DNA of 64,000 nucleotides, taken from contig JAFSIS010000008.1 in the NCBI GenBank assembly GCA_017439665.1, positions 46,765 to 110,764 of the forward strand, written 5' to 3'. Origin of the DNA: Lachnospiraceae bacterium. GTDB lineage: Bacteria; Bacillota; Clostridia; Lachnospirales; Lachnospiraceae. Below the pieces are notes generated by a model that saw only the letters and a program-made list of their open reading frames with translations, was not told where the DNA came from and ran no database searches. Both the position numbers and the translations under genes were made by a program. Shown here piece by piece: positions 17,473 through 26,175 of this stretch (its first letter is position 1; each line of letters starts with the position of its first letter).

Positions 17473-18297
17473 ATGAAGATTAAGCGAGTAGTTGCCGTGT
17501 ATTACAGTGCTACAGGAAACACCAGAAGGGTGGTTCTGAATCTGGCAAAACAGATTTCTGAAGCTTTGGGGGTTGCTTCGGAAGAGATGAACTATGCACC
17601 TCCTGCCGTACGGGAAAAACACTATACCTTTTCGGCGGAGGATCTGGTGCTTTTTGCCACTCCGGTATACGCCGGAAGGGTTCCCAACAAGATGCTCCCC
17701 TTTGTGGAAAGCGGATTTAGTGGAGGTGATGCCCTGGCTGTGCCGGTGATCATTTTCGGAAACCGGAATTTTGACAATGGGTTGATTGAGCTGCGTAATC
17801 TTTTGGAGCAGAACGGCTTCCACACTATTGCTGCCGCGGCAGTTGCCACCAGCCATGTTTTTTCAGATGTGATCGCACCGGGACGACCCGATGAAGCAGA
17901 CTGGGCTGTTTTAAACCGGTTTGCTGGGGATGTGGCTTCCAGAGTAAAAGCTTTGGCAGAGTATCCTGCTCCTGTAGAAGTGCCTGGAGACAATCCTCCC
18001 ACGGTATACTATACGCCTCTGGGAGTAGACGGAAAGCCCAGTATGTTCTTAAAGGCCAAGCCCCAGACCCATGAAGGCATGTGCGATGGCTGCGGACTCT
18101 GTGTAGAGGCCTGTCCCATGGCAGCCATCAGTGAAGAGGATCCCACCCAGGTTCCCGGCACCTGCATCAAATGTCAGGCTTGTGTCAAGATCTGCCCCAC
18201 TGAGGCCAAATACTTTGCTGATGAAAACTTCCTGTCCCATGTGAAAATGCTGGAGTTAAACTATACTGCCAGAAAAGAGCCACAGGTATTCTTCTAA
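17473..18297 (+). CDS. EFR1-type flavodoxin/ferredoxin fusion protein
   Basis: 274 residues. The N-terminal flavodoxin-like domain has the FMN phosphate loop YYSATGNTRRV (residues 10-20). The C-terminal part carries two 4Fe-4S motifs, CDGCGLCVEACP and CIKCQACVKICP. These proteins are thought to act as electron carriers in anaerobes. It is divergent from the AhbD/NirJ2-like gene, so it could supply electrons to radical SAM or chelate-reduction chemistry; this is inference. Start ATG with GAGAGG upstream. Confidence 0.85.
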   Translation: MKIKRVVAVYYSATGNTRRVVLNLAKQISEALGVASEEMNYAPPAVREKHYTFSAEDLVLFATPVYAGRVPNKMLPFVESGFSGGDALAVPVIIFGNRNFDNGLIELRNLLEQNGFHTIAAAAVATSHVFSDVIAPGRPDEADWAVLNRFAGDVASRVKALAEYPAPVEVPGDNPPTVYYTPLGVDGKPSMFLKAKPQTHEGMCDGCGLCVEACPMAAISEEDPTQVPGTCIKCQACVKICPTEAKYFADENFLSHVKMLELNYTARKEPQVFF

Positions 18298-18412
18298 ACT
18301 GCCATGCTTTTTAAGCAGGGCATCATCGTTAACCGGAATGTACCTGAATGCGCTCTGGATAGTCCTCTTTAGGACATGAATGCCCACCTTTGGGATGGGA
18401 ATAAGTCCTCTT

Positions 18413-18693
18413 TAGGATATAATTGTGAAAAATCAATATTGTTATCCTATAATTTGTCAATAATTTTTTTGATTTTAGAATTTGCCATGGATTTTATAGG
18501 ATAAGAAAAACCAATTTGTTTGTTCTTATCCTATAAATCCATTTATTTTTTGCCTTTTATCATTATTTCTTAGGATAAAACCAATTGTTTTTTTATTTTT
18601 TATCCTAAGAATTCACTTGAAAACCCTTGATCCAATCTTAAAATGCCGATTTCAATAGGATAAAAAACAGGCAAGAAATATTTCTATCCTATT
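18413..18693. repeat. Family C palindrome cluster 1 (four AGGATAA hairpins)
   Basis: Four stem-loops built on TAGGATA...TATCCTA: 18413-18449, 18493-18537 (15-bp stem), 18568-18610 and 18654-18693. Loops of the second and third share an ACCAATT...GTTT sequence. The cluster fills the 505-bp gap between the convergent flavodoxin and trkA genes; no reading frame of note is present. Matching clusters are at 58.4 and 59.5-59.8 kb. Confidence 0.8.
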
Positions 18694-18802
18694 CCCTCTG
18701 CCAATTACCCCTATCATTTTAAAAACATATGGTATTTATTTTCAGAAAAATAGCAACATCTGTTTTTTAATCGGCAGTAAGCCGGGCACTTTGCCTTTGT
18801 CT

Positions 18803-19480
18803 TTATTTTTCCATCCACCGGGACAGGCGGCGGATTCCCTCCCTGCTGCCGGATACGAAAAGCACATCTTCCTTTTTAAAAACATAATCCGGCCGGATCA
18901 CCTCCATCACATTTCCCCGGTTCTCCAGGGCAATGATATTCAGATGAAATTTACTGCGTAGATCCACCTCCTGTACCGTTTTTCCTACTGCTGAATCGGG
19001 AATGTGCAGTTTGGAGATATTGATCTTTTCACTTAATTGAATGAAATCCAGAACTCTGGCTGTTTCCAGACGGCTGGCCAGCCTCAGCGCCATATCGTGC
19101 TCCGGATAGACCACCTGGGCTCCCAGCTTTTCCAGGATCTTTCCGTGGTCTACACTGTTTGCCTTACTGATTACCGTTTCCACACCCATTTCTACCAGGT
19201 TCAGAGTGGTTAAAATGGAGGTGTCCAGATGCTCTCCGATACAGACGATGGCTACGTCACAATTTTGCACTCCTGCCTCTTCCAGGGTCTTTTTATCCAG
19301 GGTGTGAACCTGAAATGCATTTTCTGTATATTCTCTTAACTCCCGGACCTTTTCCTCATCCTTATCCATGACCAGAAGCTCTGCTCCTGACTGGGCAAGG
19401 GCAGTTGCCAGAGCCTCTCCGAAACGCCCCAGCCCGATGACGGCGTAGGTGGTCTTGTCACCCTTCTTTTTTTCAAACAT
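18803..19480 (-). CDS. ktrA: TrkA/KtrA potassium uptake regulatory subunit
   Basis: 225 residues. An RCK_N Rossmann domain with VIGLGRFGEALATALAQSG at residues 15-33 binds nucleotide; an RCK_C domain (NISKLHIPDSAVGKTVQEVD) follows from about residue 145 and in relatives binds c-di-AMP. It gates the partner channel TrkH/KtrB, whose gene lies 145 bp upstream in the same direction. ATG start with AAAGGATGAG upstream. Length is typical of KtrA. Confidence 0.92.
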   Translation of the reverse strand: MFEKKKGDKTTYAVIGLGRFGEALATALAQSGAELLVMDKDEEKVRELREYTENAFQVHTLDKKTLEEAGVQNCDVAIVCIGEHLDTSILTTLNLVEMGVETVISKANSVDHGKILEKLGAQVVYPEHDMALRLASRLETARVLDFIQLSEKINISKLHIPDSAVGKTVQEVDLRSKFHLNIIALENRGNVMEVIRPDYVFKKEDVLFVSGSREGIRRLSRWMEK

Positions 19481-19554
19481 CTTTCTATCTCATCCTTTCT
19501 ATGCTTGTTTATCTCTCATCCCTGAATTTCCGCTTATGGAAAAGCTTTCCAGCC

Positions 19555-19668
19555 GTTTGTAATATTCCCCTCCGGATAGCGCATCTCCTACCCTATCGTA
19601 ATATTCCCTCCGGATAGCGTATCTGCTACCCTATCGTAATATTCCCCTCGGGATAACGTACCCTCTCC
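19555..19668 (-). repeat. Three tandem 38-bp copies of the ktrB 3' end
   Basis: Period 38 bp: 19555-19592, 19593-19630 and 19631-19668. Each has GTAATATTCCC, a CGGATAGCG-like block, and ends near a CTA. The rightmost copy encodes the protein tail RYPEGNITIG with its stop; the other two repeat that end downstream of the stop, one with a 1-bp deletion. Confidence 0.75.
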
Positions 19669-20927
19669 CCTTTGGAGAAATGCCACAGGGTCGCAATGGT
19701 CAAAGGCCCCAGCCTTCCGATGTACATGATCAGAATGGACAAAAGCTTACTGTCCACACCCAGATCAGGGGTGATTCCGGTGGAAAGTCCCACCGTTCCA
19801 AAGGCACTGGTAATTTCAAATAGAATATCCACCAGCCGTAAATGGGGCTCAAAGATCCCCATCAGCCAGGTGCCTACTACCACTACGCTAAGCCCCAGAA
19901 GGGTGATCACAGAAGCCTTTCTGAAGGCATCCCCGGGAAGAGCATAATGAAAGGCCTTCTCTGCCTGGTTGGTGGCAGCCTTTTTTATCCCCTGTAAAAG
20001 GGCAAAAAAGGTACTGGTCTTGATTCCCCCTCCTGTGGAGCCGGGTGAGGCTCCGATAAACATAAGCAGCGCGATCACCATGAGACCTGACTGGGAAAAG
20101 CTTCCTAAAGGATAGGTAGAAAAGCCTGCTGTTCTGGCTGATACACTGTGGAAAAAGGCTCCCAGCCAGGTCACTTCTTCGGTCAGCTTTATGAGCAGTG
20201 TTCCTGCCACGATCAATATTCCGCTGACAGACAGCACCACCCTTGCATGCATGGACAGCTTCTTCCAATTCAGCCTGGTTTCCCACAGCTCACAGATTAC
20301 CAGAAAGCCGATACCGCCAAAGAAAATCAGGCCGCAGGTCACCAGGTTCAGCAGAACATTGTCCCGGTAAGGAATAAGGTTCTGCAAATTTCCCAAAATG
20401 TCGAAGCCGGAATTGTTAAAAGCCGCTACGGAATGAAAGAGGCTGATTCCCAGAGCCTCAAGGGGCGGGTAATCCCGGATGAATACCAGGAAGCTTAGGG
20501 CTGCTCCCGCCAGTTCAAAGATCAGGGTCACCTGAAACACATGCTTCAACAGGCGAATGATTCCCTTTCCTGTATTTACATTCATAGCTTCCCTGATCAG
20601 GCTTCTTCCCTTCAGATTCACCCTGCCGCCAATGGCCAGGATAATCCCCGCCCCAAGACTGGTCACACCCAGACCCCCGAACTGGATCAGAAAGCCCAGA
20701 AAGAACTGGCCCAAAGGGGTAAAGGTATCTTTCGCATCCACAGCGATAAGTCCGGTAACGCAGACTGCACTGGTGGAGGTATAAAGAGCATCTATGTAGG
20801 ACAGGCTCACTCCTTCCCTGACACTTACAGGAAGCATAAGAAGCAAGGAGCCCAAAAGGATCATTGCCGCAAATCCAAGAGCAATGATCCGCCCCGGAGG
20901 TTGTTTTTTCAAGCGTGAAATCATCAT
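19626..20927 (-). CDS. ktrB: TrkH/KtrB-type potassium transporter membrane subunit
   Basis: 433 residues from the ATG at 20927 (AAAGGGCGG just upstream); TTG at 20945 and ATG at 20942 lack a ribosome site. The pattern of M1-P-M2 repeats is visible with selectivity-filter glycines in TSTSAVCVTGL, SVAAFNNSGFDILG, SVSARTAGFSTYP and SAFGTVGLSTGI. GASPGSTGGGIKTSTF is a Trk/Ktr family signature. Forms K+ uptake with the adjacent KtrA. Its last codons are tandemly duplicated downstream. Confidence 0.92.
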   Translation of the reverse strand: MMISRLKKQPPGRIIALGFAAMILLGSLLLMLPVSVREGVSLSYIDALYTSTSAVCVTGLIAVDAKDTFTPLGQFFLGFLIQFGGLGVTSLGAGIILAIGGRVNLKGRSLIREAMNVNTGKGIIRLLKHVFQVTLIFELAGAALSFLVFIRDYPPLEALGISLFHSVAAFNNSGFDILGNLQNLIPYRDNVLLNLVTCGLIFFGGIGFLVICELWETRLNWKKLSMHARVVLSVSGILIVAGTLLIKLTEEVTWLGAFFHSVSARTAGFSTYPLGSFSQSGLMVIALLMFIGASPGSTGGGIKTSTFFALLQGIKKAATNQAEKAFHYALPGDAFRKASVITLLGLSVVVVGTWLMGIFEPHLRLVDILFEITSAFGTVGLSTGITPDLGVDSKLLSILIMYIGRLGPLTIATLWHFSKGERVRYPEGNITIG

Positions 20928-21148
20928 GACCGCCCTTTCCATCAAGAGTTAATTCATGCTGTTCATTATACTCCCGGGGAGGACAATGAAAACCCCTATT
21001 CCATCGCCTTTCTCTCCGATTATTCTCCAATTTTCGCCATTATTTGCAGGTAAGAAGCCTTAGCACCAGATACCTAGCATCCCTTGTCAAGAGCACATAC
21101 AGTCGATGAAGGATAAATTTCCTATTACCTGCCGGACAGAAAAAATCA

Positions 21149-21198
21149 TAAAAAAAGCCCGTCTGCTTATGCAATATCCAATCACGAAGCAGACAGGC
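21149..21198 (-). terminator. Rho-independent terminator of the sulfur amino acid operon
   Basis: GCCTGTCTGCTT (21198-21187) pairs with AAGCAGACGGGC (21168-21157) and is followed on the minus strand by seven T residues. It lies 14 nt past the aminotransferase-like gene. Confidence 0.9.
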
Positions 21199-21211
21199 AT
21201 TCTCTTATTTT

Positions 21212-22387
21212 TTAACCAAAGACCTTCTCCAGACGCTCCATGGCCTCTGTCAGAGTCTTTCTGGGACAGGCAATGTTGATACGCTGAAAACCCTCTCCGG
21301 CCTTTCCAAACATGCTTCCCCCATCTAACCATAATCCCGCCTCATGAACGATCTTACGGTTCAATTCTTCGTCAGTGAGTCCATAGGCTCTGAAATCCAG
21401 CCAGATCAGATAGGTTCCCTCCCAGTCACCAGGCTTCACTTTCGGAAGCCTGTCCTGTAAAAAAGCTCTTACATAAGCTTCATTGGACTGTATATAGGCA
21501 CAAACCCTGTTCAGCCACTCTTCCCCATAGCGGTAGGCTGCCTCACAGGCCACCAGTCCCGGCAGACCCAGCTCATCATAGCCGGCAGCAAAAATCTCTT
21601 TCTGAAAAGCTCTGCGCCGTTTTTCATCGGGAATAAAAATGTTGGAAATCTGCAGACCGGCCAGATTGAAGCTTTTGCTGGGAGAAGTGCAGACCATGGA
21701 GTTAGCCTCATATTCCTTTTTTATGGAAGAAAAAATGGTATGCGGATGTGCAAAGGCAAAATCAGCATGGATCTCATCGCTGACCACAAAAACCCCATGC
21801 TTTAAGCAGATGTCTCCGATTTTTTCCAGCTCCTGTTTTTTCCATACTCTTCCCACCGGATTGTGAGGGCTGCAGAGGATAAAAAGCTTCACTTTTTCTT
21901 CCGCCAGCTTTCGCTCAAAATCCTCATAGTCCATCTCATATCCATTTTCTCCCAGGATAAGGTTGCTGATGACCAGCTTTCGATGGTTGTTTTTTACCAC
22001 ATTGGCAAAGGGATAGTAGACCGGCTGCTGGATGATCACTCCATCCCCTTCTTTGGTAAAAGCGCGGATGGCCGTTGCCAGAGCAAAAACTACTCCCGGT
22101 GTTTTTACCAGCCATTCCTTCTCAGGCTGCCAGCTATGGCGTTTCTTCATCCAGGACAGCAGAGGCTCAACATAGTGATCCTTTACATCGCTATAGCCGA
22201 ATATGCCGTGGGCCACCATCTCCCCAAGAGCCTCCTGAATAGAAGAGGAAACAGGAAAATCCATATCAGCCACCCACAGAGAAAGATTCTCTTCGGGAAT
22301 CCCCCGTTCCCTGGCAAAATCGTATTTCAGACTCCTGGTATTTCTACGGTCAATCACTTGATCAAACTTCAGATTCTTTTCTCCCAT
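21212..22387 (-). CDS. MalY/PatB-type PLP-dependent C-S lyase
   Basis: 391 residues from the ATG at 22387 (AAGGAGGG 7 nt upstream); the longer frame overlaps the preceding gene. Fold type I aminotransferase with ENLSLWVADMDFPVSSSIQE, SPHNPVGRVWKKQEL, VVSDEIHADF and the PLP lysine in TSPSKSFNLAGLQ, all MalY/PatB hallmarks. Members cleave cystathionine or cysteine C-S bonds to give homocysteine or sulfide plus pyruvate and ammonia. It overlaps the trans-sulfuration gene by a few bases and ends the operon. Confidence 0.88.
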   Translation of the reverse strand: MGEKNLKFDQVIDRRNTRSLKYDFARERGIPEENLSLWVADMDFPVSSSIQEALGEMVAHGIFGYSDVKDHYVEPLLSWMKKRHSWQPEKEWLVKTPGVVFALATAIRAFTKEGDGVIIQQPVYYPFANVVKNNHRKLVISNLILGENGYEMDYEDFERKLAEEKVKLFILCSPHNPVGRVWKKQELEKIGDICLKHGVFVVSDEIHADFAFAHPHTIFSSIKKEYEANSMVCTSPSKSFNLAGLQISNIFIPDEKRRRAFQKEIFAAGYDELGLPGLVACEAAYRYGEEWLNRVCAYIQSNEAYVRAFLQDRLPKVKPGDWEGTYLIWLDFRAYGLTDEELNRKIVHEAGLWLDGGSMFGKAGEGFQRINIACPRKTLTEAMERLEKVFG

Positions 22388-22403
22388 AATTCCCTCCTTT
22401 TCA

Positions 22404-23552
22404 TCATGCTTCTTCAAAAGCCTGCTCCAGATCAGCCAGTAAATCCAGGCTGTCCTCAATCCCTACCGAAAGTCTGAGTACCCGATCATTGATCCCGTTG
22501 GCTGCAAGCCTTTCTGCAGGTACCTCCGCATGGGTCTGGGTTATGGGATAAGTGATCAGGGTCTCCACTCCACCCAGGCTTTCCGCAAACAGGATCAGCC
22601 TGGTCTTATGTAAAATCTGCTCCACCAGCTTTCGGTCTGCCACCTCAAAGGTGAGCATGGCTCCAAATCCCCGGGACTGCTTTTTCATGATCTCATGGCC
22701 GGGGTGGCCGGGAAGTCCGGGATAGATCACCCGCAAAACCTCCGGTCTTTCTTCCAGCCAGCGGGCAAGCTTAAGGGCATTTTCCTGGGCCTTTTCCATC
22801 CGCAATGCCAGTGTTTTTATCCCCCGTAAGATCAGCCAGCTATCCATTGGCGAAAGACAGGCACCGACAGTCTTACTGATATAACGGATCTTCTCTCCCA
22901 GCTCCTCGGTAGATGCCACCACAAAACCGGCCAGGGTATCGTTATGGCCTCCCAGATACTTGGTTCCGCTGTGGATCACCAGGTCTGCCCCCAGGGCAAT
23001 GGGGTTTTGCAGATAGGGGGAGAGAAAGGTATTGTCAACGATGGTCAAAAGTCCATGTGCTTTTGCCACCGTCGTTATGGACTGAATATCAATCACATTC
23101 ATCATGGGATTGGTGGGCGTTTCAAAGAAAATCCCCTTCGTATTCTTCGTCAGGTACTGTTCAGGATTCTCCTTTGCCAGATTCACGGGGATGATCTCAA
23201 TTCCATTTTTTGCACTGATGGCCGAAAAAAGGCGCACGCTTCCACCGTACAGATCCTCGTCCACAATGAGACCGTCTCCCGGTAAAAACAGCTCCATTAC
23301 CGCCCCGATGGCAGCCATACCGCTGGAAAAAGCAACCGCATCTTTTCCACCTTCCAGACCTGCCACGATGATTTCCACCTGCTCTCTGGTGGGATTCTGC
23401 AGGCGGCTGTAATCGTAACCGGTGCTCTCTCCCAGTGCAGGATGGGCAAAGGTTGCTGATTGATAGATGGGAAAGCTGACTGCCCCCGACCGGTCACAGA
23501 CAGGGCTTTTCCCTTCTGCGTGTATACATTTTGTAGATATCCTATACGCCAT
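22404..23552 (-). CDS. Cys/Met-metabolism PLP enzyme (cystathionine gamma-synthase/lyase type)
   Basis: 382 residues. The Cys_Met_Meta_PP pattern is complete: YDYSRLQNPTREQVE, FSSGMAAIGAVMELF, DEDLYGGSVRLF, FFETPTNPMMNV, PLP lysine in VIHSGTKYLGGHND, and SLGGVETLITYP near the end. Gamma-synthase, gamma-lyase and beta-lyase cannot be told apart by reading. The linked amino acid importer and C-S lyase favour cystine/cystathionine catabolism. A GCTGC-GCAGC hairpin precedes the ribosome site. Confidence 0.9.
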   Translation of the reverse strand: MAYRISTKCIHAEGKSPVCDRSGAVSFPIYQSATFAHPALGESTGYDYSRLQNPTREQVEIIVAGLEGGKDAVAFSSGMAAIGAVMELFLPGDGLIVDEDLYGGSVRLFSAISAKNGIEIIPVNLAKENPEQYLTKNTKGIFFETPTNPMMNVIDIQSITTVAKAHGLLTIVDNTFLSPYLQNPIALGADLVIHSGTKYLGGHNDTLAGFVVASTEELGEKIRYISKTVGACLSPMDSWLILRGIKTLALRMEKAQENALKLARWLEERPEVLRVIYPGLPGHPGHEIMKKQSRGFGAMLTFEVADRKLVEQILHKTRLILFAESLGGVETLITYPITQTHAEVPAERLAANGINDRVLRLSVGIEDSLDLLADLEQAFEEA

Positions 23553-23567
23553 AATTCTTCCCTTTCT

Positions 23568-23581
23568 GCTGCTTTGGCAGC
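23568..23581 (-). repeat. Family D mini-hairpin before the trans-sulfuration gene
   Basis: On the minus strand GCTGC-CAAA-GCAGC, then AGAAAGGGAAG and the ATG at 23552. Confidence 0.65.
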
Positions 23582-23595
23582 CTGTTAAAAAAGAT

Positions 23596-23675
23596 AACTA
23601 TTCAGGACAAGCTCGAAAATCCTGCGAATTTTTTCGCAGCGCATTTTATCCGATAAGAAAAAGCTTTCTATAAAA
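23596..23675 (+). repeat. Family B element, one-ended or degenerate copy
   Basis: Begins AACTATTCAGGACAAGCTCG like the two 137-bp copies at 53.5 and 56.1 kb and stays alignable for about 75 bp. The right end (TGTCC.GAATAGTT) is missing. It lies between the binding-protein and trans-sulfuration genes. Confidence 0.65.
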
Positions 23676-23684
23676 TAAATAACA

Positions 23685-23717
23685 CCCCGGAGATCCTTTC
23701 TACTTTCGTCTCCGGGG
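23685..23717 (-). terminator. Hairpin after the amino-acid-binding protein gene
   Basis: CCCCGGAGA and TCTCCGGGG pair across about 15 nt; on the minus strand the flank is TGTTATTTATTTT. It probably limits read-through from the binding-protein gene into the downstream enzyme genes. Confidence 0.6.
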
Positions 23718-23731
23718 CTTAGTTTATCTCT

Positions 23732-24649
23732 TTATTCTACAATTCCGCCTTCAACGACCAGGTTATCTGCATCAACAGCAGTTCCGTAAACCGGTGCCAG
23801 AGTTTCCTCAAAATTCTTGTGGAAAAACTCTTCTGCCGCAAGAGCTTCGATCTCCTCATTGATCCAGTTCAATAACTCCGTATTGCCCTTCTGTACGGCA
23901 GGAGCAATGGTATCCAGACTTCCCACGGATTCCACACCTACGGTAAAGCCTTTGTTCTGCAGTGCCCAGGCCAGTACCTCCGTATTGTCGGTGGAGAAGG
24001 CATCTCCTCTGCCGTCCAACAGGGCGTCATAGGCTTCCTGATATTCATCAAATTTCAGCAGCTTGATCTCGGGATGATTCTCACCGAAATAGCTCTCTGC
24101 CGTGGTACCCTTTACTACGATCAGGGTCTTTTCCTTCAGCTGCTCCACATCGGTGATCAGTGCTCCGTCAGGAGAAACTATTCCCAACGCCACCTTCATA
24201 TAGGGAAGGGCAAAATCTACCTTTTCAGCTCTTTCCTCGGTAACGGTAAAGTTGGCCAGAATAATATCCACCTTACCGGACTGCAGATATTCCACACGGT
24301 TAGCTGCTTCCACAAATACAAATTCTACTGCCTCTTCGCTTCCCAGCAGATCCTGACCGATCCTCTTGGCAAAGTACACATCATAGCCCTGTACCTCTCC
24401 GTTGGCATCCACATAGCCAAAGGGATTTTTGTCACTGAACACACCGATTTTGATGGTGCCGCTCTCCTTGATCTCCTCCAGGCTTCTGCCGGTGGAATTA
24501 CCAGTCTCAGCTTCCTCTTCCTGAGTGCTTACTGCCGCATTTTCCTCCGTACCGGAAGCAGAAGTCTGATCTGCTGCTTTAGAGCAGCCGGTCAAAAGTC
24601 CCAAGGTCAAACCTGCCAGTAACAATGTTCTCAATAATTTCTTTTTCAT
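23732..24649 (-). CDS. Polar amino acid ABC transporter substrate-binding lipoprotein (family 3)
   Basis: 305 residues. Signal LLLAGLTLGLLTGCSK with the lipobox cysteine near residue 22, then a Thr/Ser/Glu linker. The SBP_bac_3 domain starts SGTIKIGVFSDKNPFGYVD and includes GYDVYFAKRIGQDLLG, KVDIILANFTVTEERAEKVD and FALPYMKVALGIV. It captures an amino acid for the adjacent permeases; the operon context points to cystine or a related sulfur compound, by inference. It is preceded by three hairpins that may raise or stabilise its message relative to the ATPase. Confidence 0.9.
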   Translation of the reverse strand: MKKKLLRTLLLAGLTLGLLTGCSKAADQTSASGTEENAAVSTQEEEAETGNSTGRSLEEIKESGTIKIGVFSDKNPFGYVDANGEVQGYDVYFAKRIGQDLLGSEEAVEFVFVEAANRVEYLQSGKVDIILANFTVTEERAEKVDFALPYMKVALGIVSPDGALITDVEQLKEKTLIVVKGTTAESYFGENHPEIKLLKFDEYQEAYDALLDGRGDAFSTDNTEVLAWALQNKGFTVGVESVGSLDTIAPAVQKGNTELLNWINEEIEALAAEEFFHKNFEETLAPVYGTAVDADNLVVEGGIVE

Positions 24650-24665
24650 CTTTTCCTCCTTTTTT

Positions 24666-24745
24666 GCTGCTTTAGCAGCCTTTGTATTACAGGAATTTGT
24701 GCATCAGCACAAATTCCGCGAGGAAATGTAAATTTCCTCGTTTTT
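24666..24745 (-). promoter_or_regulatory. Three-hairpin intercistronic leader of the binding-protein gene
   Basis: Minus strand order: CGAGGAAA/TTTCCTCG, GGAATTTGTGC/GCACAAATTCC, GGCTGC-TAAA-GCAGC, then AAGGAGG and the ATG at 24649. The second and third hairpins are almost the same as those at 17.05-17.14 kb. Confidence 0.65.
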
Positions 24746-24757
24746 CCTTTTTTGTAG

Positions 24758-25501
24758 TTACTCGTAGTGAAAGGTATTCAAAAATTTCTTAGCTCTTTCC
24801 GTCCTGGGGCAGGTAAAAAACTCTTCTGGTTTTTCCTCTTCCAGGATCTCTCCCCGGTCCAGAAAAATAACCCGGTCCGCCACTGCCCTGGCAAATTCCA
24901 TCTCATGGGTGACGATCACCATGGTCATCCCCTCTTTGGCCAGCTCCAGTACAACCTGCAGTACCTCCCGCACCATTTCCGGATCCAGGGCTGCGGTGAT
25001 CTCATCCAGCAAAAGCACTTTAGGATGCATCATTAATGCCCTGACGATGGCCACCCTCTGCTTTTGTCCTCCGGAGAGCTGTCTGGGATAGCTTTCCGCC
25101 TTTTCCAGAAGACCTACCCGTTTAAGAAGCTTAAGGGCTTCTTCCTTCACCTCGTCTTTGTTTCGTTTCTGCACCAGAAGGGGTGCCAGACAGACGTTGT
25201 CGATCACATTTTTATGGGGAAACAGCTCATAGCTCTGGAAAACCATGCCGATCTGCTCCCGATATTTGTGTACATTCTTTTTTTCCTGATTGATCAGTTT
25301 TCCTTCCAGAAGGATCTCTCCCGAATCTGCCTCCTCCAGAAGGTTCAGACAGCGCAGAAAGGTACTTTTGCCACAGCCTGAGGGGCCTACGATCACCACC
25401 ACCTCTCCCTGGTGGATGGAAAAATCAATCTTATTCAATACGGCATTGCCTTTGTCAAAGGACTTGGTCAGCCCTGCCGTTTCCAAAATCACCTGCTTCA
25501 T
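24758..25501 (-). CDS. Polar amino acid ABC transporter ATP-binding protein
   Basis: 247 residues from the ATG at 25501 (GGAGG 8 nt upstream). Walker [10 protein letters not shown], signature [11 protein letters not shown], Walker [16 protein letters not shown], switch histidine in [29 protein letters not shown] is typical of the GlnQ/HisP/TcyN group. The ATG overlaps the end of the preceding permease gene. Confidence 0.92.
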   Translation of the reverse strand: MKQVILETAGLTKSFDKGNAVLNKIDFSIHQGEVVVIVGPSGCGKSTFLRCLNLLEEADSGEILLEGKLINQEKKNVHKYREQIGMVFQSYELFPHKNVIDNVCLAPLLVQKRNKDEVKEEALKLLKRVGLLEKAESYPRQLSGGQKQRVAIVRALMMHPKVLLLDEITAALDPEMVREVLQVVLELAKEGMTMVIVTHEMEFARAVADRVIFLDRGEILEEEKPEEFFTCPRTERAKKFLNTFHYE

Positions 25502-26175
25502 GTTTTCAGCCTCCTCTCCAATACAGCGGATAATCGGGAAATGGGAAAGCATATGGCAAAATACAGAAAAAAGATGGCTCCGTAGATCCACAATGCTGCT
25601 TTGGGATTCTCATAGCGGGAGGCATCTATGATCTGCTTGCCCACCTTTACTACCTCTACCACACCGATCAGTACCACTAAAGATGTGGTCTTGATCATTC
25701 TCGTCAGCAGATTTACTCCCGAAGGAAGCAGCCGCCGAAAGGTCTGGGGCAGGATGATCCGGATATAGACCTGTAATTTTGTCATTCCCAGGCTGTATCC
25801 ACTTTCATACTGGTGTTTGGGAATGGAGATCAGCGCACTTCTTACCAGGTCACCCATCTCCGCCGTCCCCCAGAAGGTAAACACGATTACGGCTGCCATC
25901 TCTCCTGAAATATCCACGCCAAAATGCTTTGCTGCTCCGAAATAAACCAGAAACAGCAGTACCAGCTGAGGCATGATCCTCACCGTTTCCAGATAAATAC
26001 GGCAGATAAGCCTCACCAGCCGGTTTTTTACCGTCATGATCATTCCCAGGACAATTCCCAAAACAATAGAAAAAGCCATGGAGATCAGTGCCAGATTTAA
26101 AGACACCATGAGTCCCGCAAGAAGTCTCTGGAAATTGATTCCCTCAAAGAGTACCTGTATTCCCATATCCTGCAT
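25498..26175 (-). CDS. Amino acid ABC transporter permease 2
   Basis: 225 residues, about five membrane segments, His/Glu/Gln/opine permease family ([18 protein letters not shown] near residue 85 and the EAA-like loop [20 protein letters not shown]). GGAGGG precedes the ATG. It overlaps permease 1 upstream by about 32 bp and the ATPase downstream by 4 bp. Forms a heterodimeric pore with permease 1. Confidence 0.9.
   Translation of the reverse strand: MQDMGIQVLFEGINFQRLLAGLMVSLNLALISMAFSIVLGIVLGMIMTVKNRLVRLICRIYLETVRIMPQLVLLFLVYFGAAKHFGVDISGEMAAVIVFTFWGTAEMGDLVRSALISIPKHQYESGYSLGMTKLQVYIRIILPQTFRRLLPSGVNLLTRMIKTTSLVVLIGVVEVVKVGKQIIDASRYENPKAALWIYGAIFFLYFAICFPISRLSAVLERRLKT

Noticed and set aside
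23553..23731. S-box or T-box riboswitch before the trans-sulfuration gene
   Set aside because: No SAM-I core or T-box antiterminator sequence was found; the gap holds a terminator hairpin, a degenerate family B element and a mini-hairpin.
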